This document shows positions 43,330 through 51,955 of a stretch of 64,000 bases of DNA, piece by piece (position 1 is the stretch's first letter; each line of letters begins with the position of its first letter). Source of the DNA: Paenibacillus roseus (lineage in GTDB: Bacteria > Bacillota > Bacilli > Paenibacillales > Paenibacillaceae); assembly GCF_016424485.1 (NCBI RefSeq), contig NZ_JAELUP010000103.1, forward strand, positions 1 through 64,000. The letters run 5' to 3'. The position numbers were made by a program, and so were the translations under genes. The notes beneath the pieces were generated by a model, which was not told the origin of the DNA, searched no databases, and saw only the letters and a program-made list of their open reading frames with translations.

Positions 43330-43641
43330 ATGTTGCAACTTAATCTTCAACTTTTCGCATCGAAAAAAGGGGTAGGTTCGACAAAGAACGGACGCGACAG
43401 TCACTCCAAGCGTCTTGGAGCCAAGCGTGCGGACGGTCAAACTGTAACCGCAGGAAGCATTCTTTACCGCCAACGCGGTACTAAGATCCACCCAGGCAAC
43501 AATGTAGGCATCGGTAAAGATGACACTTTGTATGCAAAAATCGAAGGCGTAGTTAAGTTTGAGCGTTGGGGTCGTGATCGCAAGAAAGTGAGCGTATATC
43601 CGGTTCCAGCCGCAGCAGTAGCTGCTGCTGTTGAAGCTTAA
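43330..43641 (+). CDS. rpmA: Ribosomal protein L27 with cleavable N-terminal extension
   Basis: 103 residues. The extension MLQLNLQLF precedes ASKKGVGSTKNGRDS, the normal mature L27 start near the peptidyl transferase centre. Cleavage between Phe9 and Ala10 by Prp is expected from work on Staphylococcus. GGGAGGGA precedes ATG 43330. The frame is open upstream, but those codons overlap prp. Confidence 0.98.
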   Translation: MLQLNLQLFASKKGVGSTKNGRDSHSKRLGAKRADGQTVTAGSILYRQRGTKIHPGNNVGIGKDDTLYAKIEGVVKFERWGRDRKKVSVYPVPAAAVAAAVEA

Positions 43642-43653
43642 TAAGCTTGAACG

Positions 43654-43690
43654 TAACCCCGGTCCTGTCAAGGGCCGGGGTTATTTTTTT
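43654..43690 (+). terminator. Terminator after rpmA
   Basis: AACCCCGGTCCT pairs with AGGGCCGGGGTT (about 43655-43666 with 43671-43682), then ATTTTTTT. Confidence 0.9.
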
Positions 43691-43703
43691 GAAAATATAA
43701 GCA

Positions 43704-43790
43704 TTTATAAAGTTCCTTTTGTAAATGAGCTGATATTTCACCATGAAACGAAGTTTTTGCCGTCAAAGGACGGCAAAGCCGTTTACGCTT
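43704..43790 (+). repeat. Family A repeat, copy 4 (diverged)
   Basis: Starts with TTTATAAAGTTCC, keeps GAAACGAAGTTTTTGCC and the GACGGCAAAGCCGTTTACGCTT end, but has about eight changes relative to copy 1, including a 1-bp loss in the hairpin arm. It is preceded by AAATATAAGCA, 14 bp after the rpmA terminator T-run. Confidence 0.8.
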
Positions 43791-43863
43791 CCAGGGAGGC
43801 GGGGGAACGCTACGGGGTAAGCTTTCCCCGTGCAGCTTTCAGGATGAACTTTGTCCGAGGCCA

Positions 43864-43872
43864 TGCTATACT
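43864..43872 (+). promoter_or_regulatory. Extended -10 promoter before spo0B
   Basis: TGC followed by TATACT (43867-43872), about 40 bp before spo0B. It lies beyond the rpmA terminator, so spo0B-obg have their own start. No good -35 is seen. Confidence 0.5.
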
Positions 43873-43909
43873 GTAAAAGGCTGGGAGTAATCAACTTATA
43901 AGATGGGAG

Positions 43910-44650
43910 ATGATTTGCATACAATCGTTGAAAATTGCCGCAGCAGTATCAGTCATCATTCCTGCGGTTACGCTATGGTTATGGGAGGGACATTTTTGGA
44001 CGCTGCTCTTATTTGTCGTCTGGGTCGCTGCTGCAGCTTATTGGATTGTGAAGCTCGACAGAAATGAACAAGCGAAGAAACTAGAGAGCATCACCCGCCA
44101 TCTGCAGGAAACATCGATTCAGACTTTGAATCATCATCGACATGATTGGATGAATGATTTGCAGGTCTTATACGGATATATTCGGATGAACAAGCCTGAC
44201 AAGGTGACCCATTTCGTCGATAGGATCAGGGAACGGATGAGCGGAGAAAGCGCCAACTCCAAGCTCGGTGATCCGGCCCTTGTCTTTTATATTCAGTCGC
44301 TTCGCACGATCGCTTCTGCGTTCCATGCCAGGGTAAGCGTGGAGGGGGAAGTGAACGTTGCTCATCTCTCGGCAGGCGGGCAACAGCTGTCCCGGGTGCT
44401 TATCGGCCTGATTGAGCTTTACCGGGAAGAGGCCGAAGCCATCAAAACCGATCTAGTTGAATTACAGGTTATGATAAGGAAGCATGGGGAAGCACTGGAA
44501 GTTGAATTCACTTATGACGGTGAGGCTGACATGACTCGGCAAACGATGGAGAAGATCAATAATCTGATTGCGGAAAGTCCTTTACGCCGCACAGATAGCG
44601 ACATGACTATGAAGAATGTGAAATGCATGGTAGAATTTTCGAAGGGATAA
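43910..44650 (+). CDS. spo0B: Spo0B-like sporulation phosphotransferase
   Basis: Relays phosphate from Spo0F to Spo0A. Two N-terminal hydrophobic segments (about residues 7-44) are followed by the phospho-acceptor helix NHHRHDWMNDLQVLYGYI with His78, then a degenerate ATPase-like domain. The membrane segments are absent in B. subtilis Spo0B but occur in related proteins. Position rpmA-spo0B-obg is conserved. The start is unclear: the GGGAG site (43905-43909) directly touches ATG 43910. In-frame ATT 43913, ATA 43919 and TTG 43928 lie 3, 9 and 18 nt from the site. Confidence 0.88.
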   Translation: MICIQSLKIAAAVSVIIPAVTLWLWEGHFWTLLLFVVWVAAAAYWIVKLDRNEQAKKLESITRHLQETSIQTLNHHRHDWMNDLQVLYGYIRMNKPDKVTHFVDRIRERMSGESANSKLGDPALVFYIQSLRTIASAFHARVSVEGEVNVAHLSAGGQQLSRVLIGLIELYREEAEAIKTDLVELQVMIRKHGEALEVEFTYDGEADMTRQTMEKINNLIAESPLRRTDSDMTMKNVKCMVEFSKG

Positions 44651-44678
44651 GCTTTTTGGACTTGAATGGAGGAACAGC

Positions 44679-46004
44679 ATGTTTGTAGATAAAGCGAAAA
44701 TTTTCGTAAAGGGCGGTAATGGTGGGGATGGACTCATCTCCTTCCGCAGAGAGCTTTATGTTCCGGAGGGCGGACCTGCCGGCGGAGACGGGGGGCGCGG
44801 CGGGAATGTCATATTCCGTGTAGACGAGGGACTTCGCACGCTGATGGATTTCCGCTATCAGAAGCATTTCAAAGCCCCGCGCGGGGAAAAAGGCAAGGTA
44901 AAAGGAATGCATGGCGCGGGTGCGGATGATATGATCGTCCGGATTCCACCGGGTACTATTGTTGTCGATGAGGATACAAATGAAATTATTGCGGATTTGA
45001 CGCGTCAGGGTCAGGAGATTATTGTCGCCAAAGGCGGACGCGGCGGACGCGGGAATATGCGTTTTGCAACGCCAAGCAATCCGGCGCCTTATATCTCGGA
45101 GAATGGAGAAGAGGGCCAAGAGCGCTGGATTACGCTGGAGTTGAAAGTCATGGCGGATGTTGGCTTGGTTGGCTTCCCGAGCGTCGGGAAATCGACGCTG
45201 CTGTCTGTCGTTTCGGCTGCACAGCCGAAAATCGGCGCCTACCATTTCACGACCCTGACCCCGAACCTTGGCGTGGTCGATGTGGGCGATATGCGCAGCT
45301 TCGTAATGGCGGATTTGCCGGGACTGATCGAAGGGGCGCATGAAGGTGTTGGCCTCGGTCATGAGTTTTTGCGTCATGTCGAACGGACTCGCGTCATCAT
45401 CCATGTTGTGGATATGGCGGCTTCTGAGGGCAGAGACCCTTATGAAGACTGGATCAAAATCAACGAGGAACTCGTTCAATACAATGAGAAGCTTGCTGAT
45501 CGGCCGCAAATCATTGCCGCCAACAAGATGGACATGCCTGATGCGGAAGACTTCCTGGAGATGTTCAAGCAGCAGCTTAAGGAGCATCATGGAGACAGAG
45601 AATATGAGATTGTGCCGATCTCCTCGCTGACCAAACAAGGCATTCAGGAGCTGCTGTACAAGGCGGCTGATATGCTCGATGCCATTCCAGAGACGCCGCT
45701 AGTAGAGGAAGTCAAAGAGACGGAAGAGCGGAAGGTATTCAAGTATAGCAAGAGGAAAGATGAGGCTGACTTCACGATTCACATTGAAGAAGATGTATAC
45801 GTGGTGGAAAGCGAGAATATCGAAAAGTTCATGCAGCGCCACAATTTGAATTCTTATGATGAGGTCATGCGCTTTGCCCGTATCATGCGCAAGATGGGTG
45901 TCGATAGTGCGCTACGCAAAGCTGGTGCGAAGGACGGGGATCTGGTGCGGATCGGTGACTTCGCGTTTGAGTTCTTCGAAGGCAGCGACTACATTTTCGA
46001 ATAG
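44679..46004 (+). CDS. obg: Obg/CgtA GTPase
   Basis: Essential GTPase tied to 50S assembly, stress response and sporulation. The N-terminal Gly-rich Obg fold (KGGNGGDG..., GGRGGRGN) precedes the G domain with GFPSVGKST from residue 165, DLPGLIEGAHEG and NKMDMP. The C-terminal OCT domain spans about 360-441. A GGAGGAACAGC site precedes ATG 44679. It follows spo0B closely, as in Bacillus. Confidence 0.98.
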   Translation: MFVDKAKIFVKGGNGGDGLISFRRELYVPEGGPAGGDGGRGGNVIFRVDEGLRTLMDFRYQKHFKAPRGEKGKVKGMHGAGADDMIVRIPPGTIVVDEDTNEIIADLTRQGQEIIVAKGGRGGRGNMRFATPSNPAPYISENGEEGQERWITLELKVMADVGLVGFPSVGKSTLLSVVSAAQPKIGAYHFTTLTPNLGVVDVGDMRSFVMADLPGLIEGAHEGVGLGHEFLRHVERTRVIIHVVDMAASEGRDPYEDWIKINEELVQYNEKLADRPQIIAANKMDMPDAEDFLEMFKQQLKEHHGDREYEIVPISSLTKQGIQELLYKAADMLDAIPETPLVEEVKETEERKVFKYSKRKDEADFTIHIEEDVYVVESENIEKFMQRHNLNSYDEVMRFARIMRKMGVDSALRKAGAKDGDLVRIGDFAFEFFEGSDYIFE

Positions 46005-46050
46005 GCCTTGGCAACAGCCGAAAGCTAATACCGAGCCTTATATACAAGGG

Positions 46051-46079
46051 AGGCATTCTCTTAGGGAGAATGCCTTTTT
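46051..46079 (+). terminator. Terminator after obg
   Basis: A perfect 10-bp stem AGGCATTCTC/GAGAATGCCT (46051-46060 with 46066-46075) is followed by T4. Confidence 0.85.
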
Positions 46080-46102
46080 GCTGTGATGCCCAAAACAACC
46101 TA

Positions 46103-46131
46103 TTGCGGGACTCACGGGTTTGCGATATAAT
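46103..46131 (+). promoter_or_regulatory. SigmaA promoter of the pheB-hom-thrB-pheA unit
   Basis: TTGCGG (46103-46108), 17-bp spacer and a perfect TATAAT (46126-46131). Confidence 0.7.
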
Positions 46132-46175
46132 GTCCACTATAGTTATACACTTGTCTTTTACAGGAGGACGGTTTG

Positions 46176-46613
46176 ATGGCAGACCGTTATTATGTCGTTC
46201 GTGAAGATATTTTGCCTGAAGGTATTGTCAAGACAATTCAGGTGAAAGAGATGCTGCGCAAAGGGGAAGCGGCAACTGTGAATGAGGCCGTAGAGCGGAT
46301 TGGACTGAGCCGCAGCGCTTTTTACAAGTATAAGGATGCCATTTCGACCTTTGACCAACTGGACCGTGAACAAATCGTCACCATCTCTATGGATTTGCAG
46401 CACCGGTCGGGTATATTGTCCAAGGTACTTGGCCTTGTGGCAGGTTTTGAGGGGAATGTCCTGACGATTAACCAGAGCATTCCGTTGCAAGGGCTTGCCA
46501 ATGTAGTGATTACGGTGGATACGGCATTAATGAATAAGTCACTTACCGAGCTGTTGCAATCGATTCGCGCCCAGGATGGCGTAAGCCGGGCATCAGTGAT
46601 CGGGCAGGGATAG
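46176..46613 (+). CDS. pheB: PheB-type ACT-domain protein (UPF0735)
   Basis: 145 residues. An N-terminal helix-turn-helix-like stretch (VNEAVERIGLSRSAFYKYKDAI) is followed by an ACT domain (about 70-145, beginning VTISMDLQHRSGILSKVL). It probably binds an amino acid and regulates aromatic or Thr synthesis. ATG 46176 lies 8 nt behind AGGAGG; TTG 46173 is an alternative. In Bacillus pheB precedes pheA directly; here hom and thrB are inserted between them. Confidence 0.92.
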   Translation: MADRYYVVREDILPEGIVKTIQVKEMLRKGEAATVNEAVERIGLSRSAFYKYKDAISTFDQLDREQIVTISMDLQHRSGILSKVLGLVAGFEGNVLTINQSIPLQGLANVVITVDTALMNKSLTELLQSIRAQDGVSRASVIGQG

Positions 46614-46636
46614 AATAGTAGGTTGGAGGAGAGCGA

Positions 46637-47923
46637 ATGAAACCAGTAAAGGTAGGTCTGCTGGGTCTGGGAACTGTAGGAACAGGCGTTGTGCGTATTG
46701 TAGAAGGACATCAAAATGATCTGCAAAGTCAGACTGGCTCGCCGATTGTCATTGAGAAAATTTTGGTGCAGAATAAAAGCAAAGCCCGCTCGATTCAAAT
46801 TGATTCGTCCAAGCTGACGGAAGATCCTTACGATATTGTACATGATCCCGAGATTGATGTTGTCGTAGAAGTGATGGGCGGCATTGGGAATACGAAGGAA
46901 TACATTCTTGAGGCTTTGTCTCGCGGCAAGCATGTCGTAACGGCCAATAAGGACCTGATGGCGCTGCATGGTCCGGAGATACTTGCCAAGGCAGGGGAGA
47001 ATCGCTGTGATGTGTTGTACGAGGCGAGCGTAGCAGGCGGAATTCCAATCATCCGAACGCTGATTGAAGGCTTCTCTTCAGACCGCATTACAAAAATTAT
47101 GGGTATTGTGAACGGCACAACGAACTATATTTTGACGAAAATGAGCCAGGAAGGCGCTTCGTACAGCGAAGTGCTGAAAGAAGCGCAGCAGCTCGGCTAC
47201 GCCGAGGCTGATCCGACCTCCGATGTGGAGGGGCTGGATGCGGCGCGTAAAATGACGATCCTCTCTACACTTGGTTTCCGCACGGACGTTGCTCTGGAGG
47301 ATGTGAGTACAAAAGGCATATCCGCAGTCAGCAGCGAGGACATCGCGTATGCGAAGCGACTGGGCTATGAGCTGAAGCTGCTCGGTATTGCCACCAGCCA
47401 GGATGGTTTCATCAGCGTGACCGTAGAGCCGACCATGGTGAAGAATACGCATCCGATTGCCTCCGTAAACGGCGTATTTAATGCAGTGTACGTATATGGC
47501 GAGGCGGTTGGAGAGACGATGTTCTATGGTCCGGGAGCGGGCGAATTGCCGACGGCTACCTCTATTGTAGCCGATCTTGTGGCAGTAGTGAAAAACCTGC
47601 GTTTGGGCATCAATGGCCAGCACGCGGTCGGCACATACAAGGAGAAAAAGCTGAAAACAGACGAGCAAATTTCCAATAAATATTTTCTGCTGCTGCACGT
47701 GGACGACCGTGCAGGCGTGCTCGCCCGCATTACACAGGTATTCGCTGAATTCGATGTTAGTTTGGAGTCCGTACTCCAACAGCCGAATCCTAACAATCCG
47801 GATGCGGAAATTATCGTCATTACTCATGATGCGAATAAAGCAGCCATGAAAAGAGTGCTTCATGCATTTGAATCTCTTGATGTCATTCGCAAAGTGAAGA
47901 GCGTCTACCGTGTAGAAGGTTAA
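46637..47923 (+). CDS. hom: Homoserine dehydrogenase
   Basis: NAD(P)H-dependent reduction of aspartate semialdehyde to homoserine. The N-terminal Rossmann motif GLLGLGTVGTGVV is at residues 7-19. The catalytic region GIVNGTTNYILTKM and the C-terminal ACT domain (about 350-428) are present. The 428-residue length is standard. GGAGGAGAGCG precedes ATG 46637. Confidence 0.98.
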   Translation: MKPVKVGLLGLGTVGTGVVRIVEGHQNDLQSQTGSPIVIEKILVQNKSKARSIQIDSSKLTEDPYDIVHDPEIDVVVEVMGGIGNTKEYILEALSRGKHVVTANKDLMALHGPEILAKAGENRCDVLYEASVAGGIPIIRTLIEGFSSDRITKIMGIVNGTTNYILTKMSQEGASYSEVLKEAQQLGYAEADPTSDVEGLDAARKMTILSTLGFRTDVALEDVSTKGISAVSSEDIAYAKRLGYELKLLGIATSQDGFISVTVEPTMVKNTHPIASVNGVFNAVYVYGEAVGETMFYGPGAGELPTATSIVADLVAVVKNLRLGINGQHAVGTYKEKKLKTDEQISNKYFLLLHVDDRAGVLARITQVFAEFDVSLESVLQQPNPNNPDAEIIVITHDANKAAMKRVLHAFESLDVIRKVKSVYRVEG

Positions 47924-47969
47924 GCTAAGCCGGGCGGACGTGGATGATGTTTTTGGAAGGAGAACACAC

Positions 47970-48947
47970 ATGGATAACCGTCGGATTATTGTAAAAATTC
48001 CGGCCAGCACAGCAAATTTGGGACCAGGTTTTGACACGCTTGGAATGGCGCTATCTCTTTATGCATGGATTGATATGTCTATCGCCGATGAAGAGACAGA
48101 AATTGAATTGCTTGGGAACGGGATGGAATCCATTCCACGGGATAAATCGAATTTGCTTTATAAAGTGGCCCAGCTTGTATTCAAGGAAGCGGGACTGCCG
48201 GAGCAGGAGCTTAACATTGCCATGTACAGCGATATTCCGTTGACTCGCGGCCTTGGCAGCAGCGCCTCGGCAATTGTCGGCGCGCTGGTCGCAGCTAATG
48301 CGCTGGCAGGCTTCCCACTAACGGAGCAGCAATTGTTTACCATCGCCACTCGTCTGGAAGGTCATCCGGATAATGTGGGCGCATCGTTGTTCGGGGGCAT
48401 TATTGTTGCTGCCTGGGATGGGGATCGGGTCGACCATATTCGTCTGGAGCCGCCTGCAGGAATTGATATGCTCGTCGCAATCCCGGATTTTCATTTGGCG
48501 ACCGAGAAGGCTCGTCACGCACTGCCGCAGCAGTATAGCAAGCAGGATGCGGTATACAATATCAGTCACAGCTCTCTGCTTGTCGCCGCGCTTGCATCCG
48601 GGAGAATCGACCTGATTCGCTATGCGATGAAGGACCGTGTACACGAACCATACCGGGCGGCGCTTATTCCGGGAATGTCGCAGATACTTCGTGATGCGGG
48701 AGAACACGGGGCAATCTCAACTGCATTAAGCGGAGCCGGACCGACGCTGCTGGCGCTGATCGAATCAGATAGCCAACGCAAAGATGAATTAGAGCGCTTC
48801 CTGCTGGATACATTGGGAAATGAAGGGGTCGAGGCGAAGTCTGTTTGGCTGAAGCCCTGCCTGACTGGACCTGAGTTGCAGTGGTTGGACGGACCGACCG
48901 GAGAGATTTCACTCATGGAGTGGATTAAAGGAGAAGTAAAGGCATGA
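47970..48947 (+). CDS. thrB: Homoserine kinase
   Basis: GHMP kinase producing O-phosphohomoserine. The ATP-binding motif PLTRGLGSSASAIVGAL and the substrate motif KIPASTANLGPGFD near the N-terminus are clear. ATG 47970 has AAGGAG before it. The product has 325 residues. thrC, which lies between hom and thrB in B. subtilis, is absent here. The stop overlaps the pheA start. Confidence 0.96.
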   Translation: MDNRRIIVKIPASTANLGPGFDTLGMALSLYAWIDMSIADEETEIELLGNGMESIPRDKSNLLYKVAQLVFKEAGLPEQELNIAMYSDIPLTRGLGSSASAIVGALVAANALAGFPLTEQQLFTIATRLEGHPDNVGASLFGGIIVAAWDGDRVDHIRLEPPAGIDMLVAIPDFHLATEKARHALPQQYSKQDAVYNISHSSLLVAALASGRIDLIRYAMKDRVHEPYRAALIPGMSQILRDAGEHGAISTALSGAGPTLLALIESDSQRKDELERFLLDTLGNEGVEAKSVWLKPCLTGPELQWLDGPTGEISLMEWIKGEVKA

Positions 48948-49807
48948 TAAGCGTAGCTTTATTACCAGAAGGCAGTACTTCGGACGAGGCGGCACAATAT
49001 TTGTTTGCAGGAGCCGAGGTGAAATGGAACTATTACAAGCCGATCGCAGATGTGTTTTTATCCACTGCCGGAGGGAAGACCGATTACAGCGTCATTCCAA
49101 TTGAGAATACGATAGAAGGTTCGGTAAGCCTGCATCTGGATTGGCTGGTTAATGAGGTCGAGTTGCCGATTCAGGCAGAGTGGGTGTACCCCTCTATTCA
49201 GAATTTGATTGGGCACAGCGATGAATTGAAGCATCCCGACGGAACGCTCGCTAGAGAGCGGATCGTCAAGGTGCTTAGCCATCCGGTTGCGCTCGCCCAA
49301 TGCACCCAATATTTGCGGGAGCATCTGCCTCATGCCGAACTGGAGCAGATCAGCAGTACTGTGGAGGCGGTCCGGCTTGTGAAAGAGAATCGGGGCGCGG
49401 GCTGGGTTGCTATCGGCACTCAGGCGGGAGCAAGGCTGCACGGGCTCGATGTATTGTCTCAAGGTGTGACCGATCATAGCAATAACTATACAAGATTTTT
49501 GCTTGTGGGCAGCAAGCCGTTTGAGGCTCGCGTCTCTGACGTGAGGAAGACAAGCGTTGTGATTCATTTGCCAGAGGATTATCCGGGTGCCCTGCACCAG
49601 GTGCTGTCGGCTTTTGCATGGCGGCGCATTAACCTGTCCAAAATTGAATCCAGACCGACGAAGAAACGGCTTGGCAATTACTATTTCACCATTGATATTG
49701 AAATGCCGATTGAATCTGTGCTTTTGCAATCCGCAATCAGTGAGATTGAAGCGATCGGGTGTCAAATCCGCGTTCTTGGCTCTTATCCCAGCTTTTCCTA
49801 TAAATAA
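48944..49807 (+). CDS. pheA: Prephenate dehydratase
   Basis: Converts prephenate to phenylpyruvate. The catalytic TRF motif (NNYTRFLLV) and the ESRP motif of the C-terminal regulatory ACT domain (KIESRPTKKRLGNYYF) are intact, suggesting feedback by phenylalanine. No chorismate mutase domain is fused. Its ATG overlaps the thrB stop. The product has 287 residues. Confidence 0.97.
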   Translation: MISVALLPEGSTSDEAAQYLFAGAEVKWNYYKPIADVFLSTAGGKTDYSVIPIENTIEGSVSLHLDWLVNEVELPIQAEWVYPSIQNLIGHSDELKHPDGTLARERIVKVLSHPVALAQCTQYLREHLPHAELEQISSTVEAVRLVKENRGAGWVAIGTQAGARLHGLDVLSQGVTDHSNNYTRFLLVGSKPFEARVSDVRKTSVVIHLPEDYPGALHQVLSAFAWRRINLSKIESRPTKKRLGNYYFTIDIEMPIESVLLQSAISEIEAIGCQIRVLGSYPSFSYK

Positions 49808-49881
49808 TGGAGATGCAAGGACTAATGGCTGTGTCGGAATTCCGTCAAATTGTAGAAGTAGACGGTGTGAAAATCGACTAA
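49807..49881 (+). CDS. Possible 24-aa small protein after pheA
   Basis: An ORF MEMQGLMAVSEFRQIVEVDG... ends at 49881, just before a strong terminator. Its first ATG overlaps the pheA stop; an inner ATG at 49825 has AAGGA just upstream. The 3' half is acidic and ends VKID. It may be translated, or may be the stub of a lost gene. Too short for a family call. Confidence 0.25.
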   Translation: MEMQGLMAVSEFRQIVEVDGVKID

Positions 49882-49897
49882 CCCAGGACATTTGTCC

Positions 49898-49929
49898 ATC
49901 CCGCAGACCAAGTCTGCGGGATTTTTTTT
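49898..49929 (+). terminator. Terminator of the pheB-hom-thrB-pheA unit
   Basis: A perfect 11-bp stem ATCCCGCAGAC/GTCTGCGGGAT (49898-49908 with 49912-49922) is followed by T7. Confidence 0.9.
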
Positions 49930-50038
49930 ACAGTTTAGTGGACATTGGCCTATCCGCTGCATAGGATGTAAAGATCAATGGTCAGCAGGTGTCGATTCAT
50001 GTCCTGCAAGCCTAGAACGTGATAGGAGGTTAATGCGA

Positions 50039-51901
50039 GTGAAAATCCATGTTGTCAAGCAAGGCGAATCCCTGTATACAATCTCCCAGAAATACGGGGT
50101 GCCACTCGATGAAATCATTAAGCTGAACCCGGGAATTGCAAATCCCAACGAAATTGATGTTGGACTTAAGGTGAAGATCCCTTCTGCCGTAACTACAACT
50201 CCTCACAAGCCAAATGAAGTGGAAATCCTTCATCAGCATGTCGTTAAGCAAGGGGATACGCTTTGGAAGCTGTCCAAGGCATGGGGCGTTTCCCTAAATG
50301 AAGTAATCAAGGCCAACCCGCAGCTTAAAAACCCGAATGCGCTGCTTGTCGGGGAAATAGTCAACATTCCCAAAGAAAGCTCAGGGGAAAAGGTTTGGCC
50401 TGAGTCGACTCAAAGCGAAAATCAAAAACCCAACACCGCCGTTCAAAAGGTATCGACAGAGCAAATTGTGAAGTCGAAGAAGGAAGAAACTGCGCCAATT
50501 GCAGTTCCAACACCAACACCGCTTCCAGAAAAGGTTAAGAGCGTAGAAGTCGAGAAAAAAGAAAAGAAAAAAGAAGAAATAAAAGAAGTGAAAAAGGAAG
50601 CCCCTGTTCATATAGAAAAAACGCCGAGTGCTGATTTATTCAAGCAAAAGGAAATTCCGGCGGTTGAAGCGCTGACTTCTTATCCGTTGCCGAAGATACC
50701 CCAGATCGTCTCACCGGCAGTAACCCATCATGGTTATGCGGTTCAGCAGCACTCCGTCAATGTGAATATCGGACCGGCAAATGTCGTGCCTAATATTTCT
50801 CCAAATGTTTCTCCAGCAAGCACATCGCAAAAATGGTCATCGTATGCCTCGCCAGCAAACGTAACGCCGAACTGGTCACCGAACGTCTCACCATCAAGCG
50901 TAACGCCGAACTGGTCGCCGAATGTCTCACCGTCGAGCGTCTCGCCAAGCTGGTCGTCGTATGCCTCTCCGGCAAGCGTAACGCCAAATTGGTCTTCGAA
51001 CGTCTCACCATCAAGCGTAACGCCGAACTGGTCGCCGAGCGTCTCACCATCAAGCGTAACGCCGAACTGGTCGCCGAGCGTCTCACCATCAAGCGTTACA
51101 CCAAATTGGTCTTCGAACGTCTCACCGTCAAGCGTAACGCCAAATTGGTCGCCGAATGTCTCACCGTCAAGCGTAGCGCCGAACGCAGCGCCAAATGTTT
51201 CGCCTGTTAGCGTATCACCTAATTCAGCACCGAACGTCTCGCCATCGAGCGTAACGCCGAATCAGCCGCCTAACATTTCACCCGCTCAACTTGCACCTGT
51301 CTACTATGGCCCCCAGGCCTACTCGTCATCGTTCCTGCCTTCACAGTCGCCGTATCAGCATGAATGGCCGCATGCATCTCATGCGGACGTCTGGGGAAGC
51401 TATTCGCCATTTGCGACAAGTCCTTTCCCAGACGGCGGATATGCAGCTTCACCATATGGAGACTATTCTTATCCATCGCAAATTGGGGGAGCGTCCACAG
51501 AAGCCTATCCTTATCCAGCCGGAGGCTATGGTTACTCTTCCCACCCGGCGCTTTACACCCATGCACAGGGAGGTTTCCCGGGCTTTGATACAGCGGTGAG
51601 TCCGGCGGAAGGATGGAACTATCCGGCACCAGGTTATTATGCAGGAGCTTCTGTAAGTCCATATTCTTCTTATCCGGTGAAGGAGTCGGCAGCGGGTCAT
51701 AAGAAGCCATGCAATTGCGGCGGTGACAAGCGAACGGATGAGCAGGAGAATGCCGCGACCAGTACCGTAAAAGCGGCCGTTGCACCCAAGCGCAAAAGCA
51801 AAGCGCCAAAAAAGGCAGCCGTGCGAAGTGTTTCAACGTCCTCCAGTTCATCCCGTGAATCTTCGCGTTCGCGGAAAAACCACCCCTGGATCAATCGATA
51901 G
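50039..51901 (+). CDS. safA: SafA-like LysM spore coat assembly protein with 13-residue repeats
   Basis: Inner-coat assembly protein. Two N-terminal LysM domains at about residues 2-48 and 65-112 should bind the cortex surface. A charged Lys/Glu linker follows. Next come 13 tandem units of 13 residues (consensus VTPNWSPNVSPSS) encoded at 50783-51289, and a Tyr/Pro/Ser-rich tail with a CNCGG motif. GTG 50039 lies 9 nt after AGGAGG; ATG 50033 is only 3 nt from it. The product has 620 residues. Order pheA-safA-bofC-ruv follows Bacillus but without nadBCA, nifS or coxA. Confidence 0.85.
   Translation: MKIHVVKQGESLYTISQKYGVPLDEIIKLNPGIANPNEIDVGLKVKIPSAVTTTPHKPNEVEILHQHVVKQGDTLWKLSKAWGVSLNEVIKANPQLKNPNALLVGEIVNIPKESSGEKVWPESTQSENQKPNTAVQKVSTEQIVKSKKEETAPIAVPTPTPLPEKVKSVEVEKKEKKKEEIKEVKKEAPVHIEKTPSADLFKQKEIPAVEALTSYPLPKIPQIVSPAVTHHGYAVQQHSVNVNIGPANVVPNISPNVSPASTSQKWSSYASPANVTPNWSPNVSPSSVTPNWSPNVSPSSVSPSWSSYASPASVTPNWSSNVSPSSVTPNWSPSVSPSSVTPNWSPSVSPSSVTPNWSSNVSPSSVTPNWSPNVSPSSVAPNAAPNVSPVSVSPNSAPNVSPSSVTPNQPPNISPAQLAPVYYGPQAYSSSFLPSQSPYQHEWPHASHADVWGSYSPFATSPFPDGGYAASPYGDYSYPSQIGGASTEAYPYPAGGYGYSSHPALYTHAQGGFPGFDTAVSPAEGWNYPAPGYYAGASVSPYSSYPVKESAAGHKKPCNCGGDKRTDEQENAATSTVKAAVAPKRKSKAPKKAAVRSVSTSSSSSRESSRSRKNHPWINR
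50783..51289 (+). repeat. Thirteen 39-bp tandem repeats within safA
   Basis: Thirteen contiguous 39-bp units, each 13 codons. Units 3-10 are closest to consensus; the first two and last three are degenerate. The order of NWSPN, NWSSN, NWSPS and SWSSY variants suggests duplications of multi-unit blocks. Confidence 0.9.
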
Positions 51902-51926
51902 CAGGTGTAATCCACAACCCGACTGA

Positions 51927-51955
51927 CCCCCGTACGCTCATAATACGTGCGGGGG
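51927..51955 (+). terminator. Possible terminator after safA
   Basis: CCCCCGTACG pairs with CGTGCGGGGG with one wobble (51927-51936 with 51946-51955). The T-run is poor (ATTTGT), so efficiency is uncertain. Confidence 0.5.

Noticed and set aside
50783..51289. CRISPR array at the 39-bp repeats (also considered for 3-870)
   Set aside because: Units are contiguous without spacers and keep an open reading frame; they are protein repeats.
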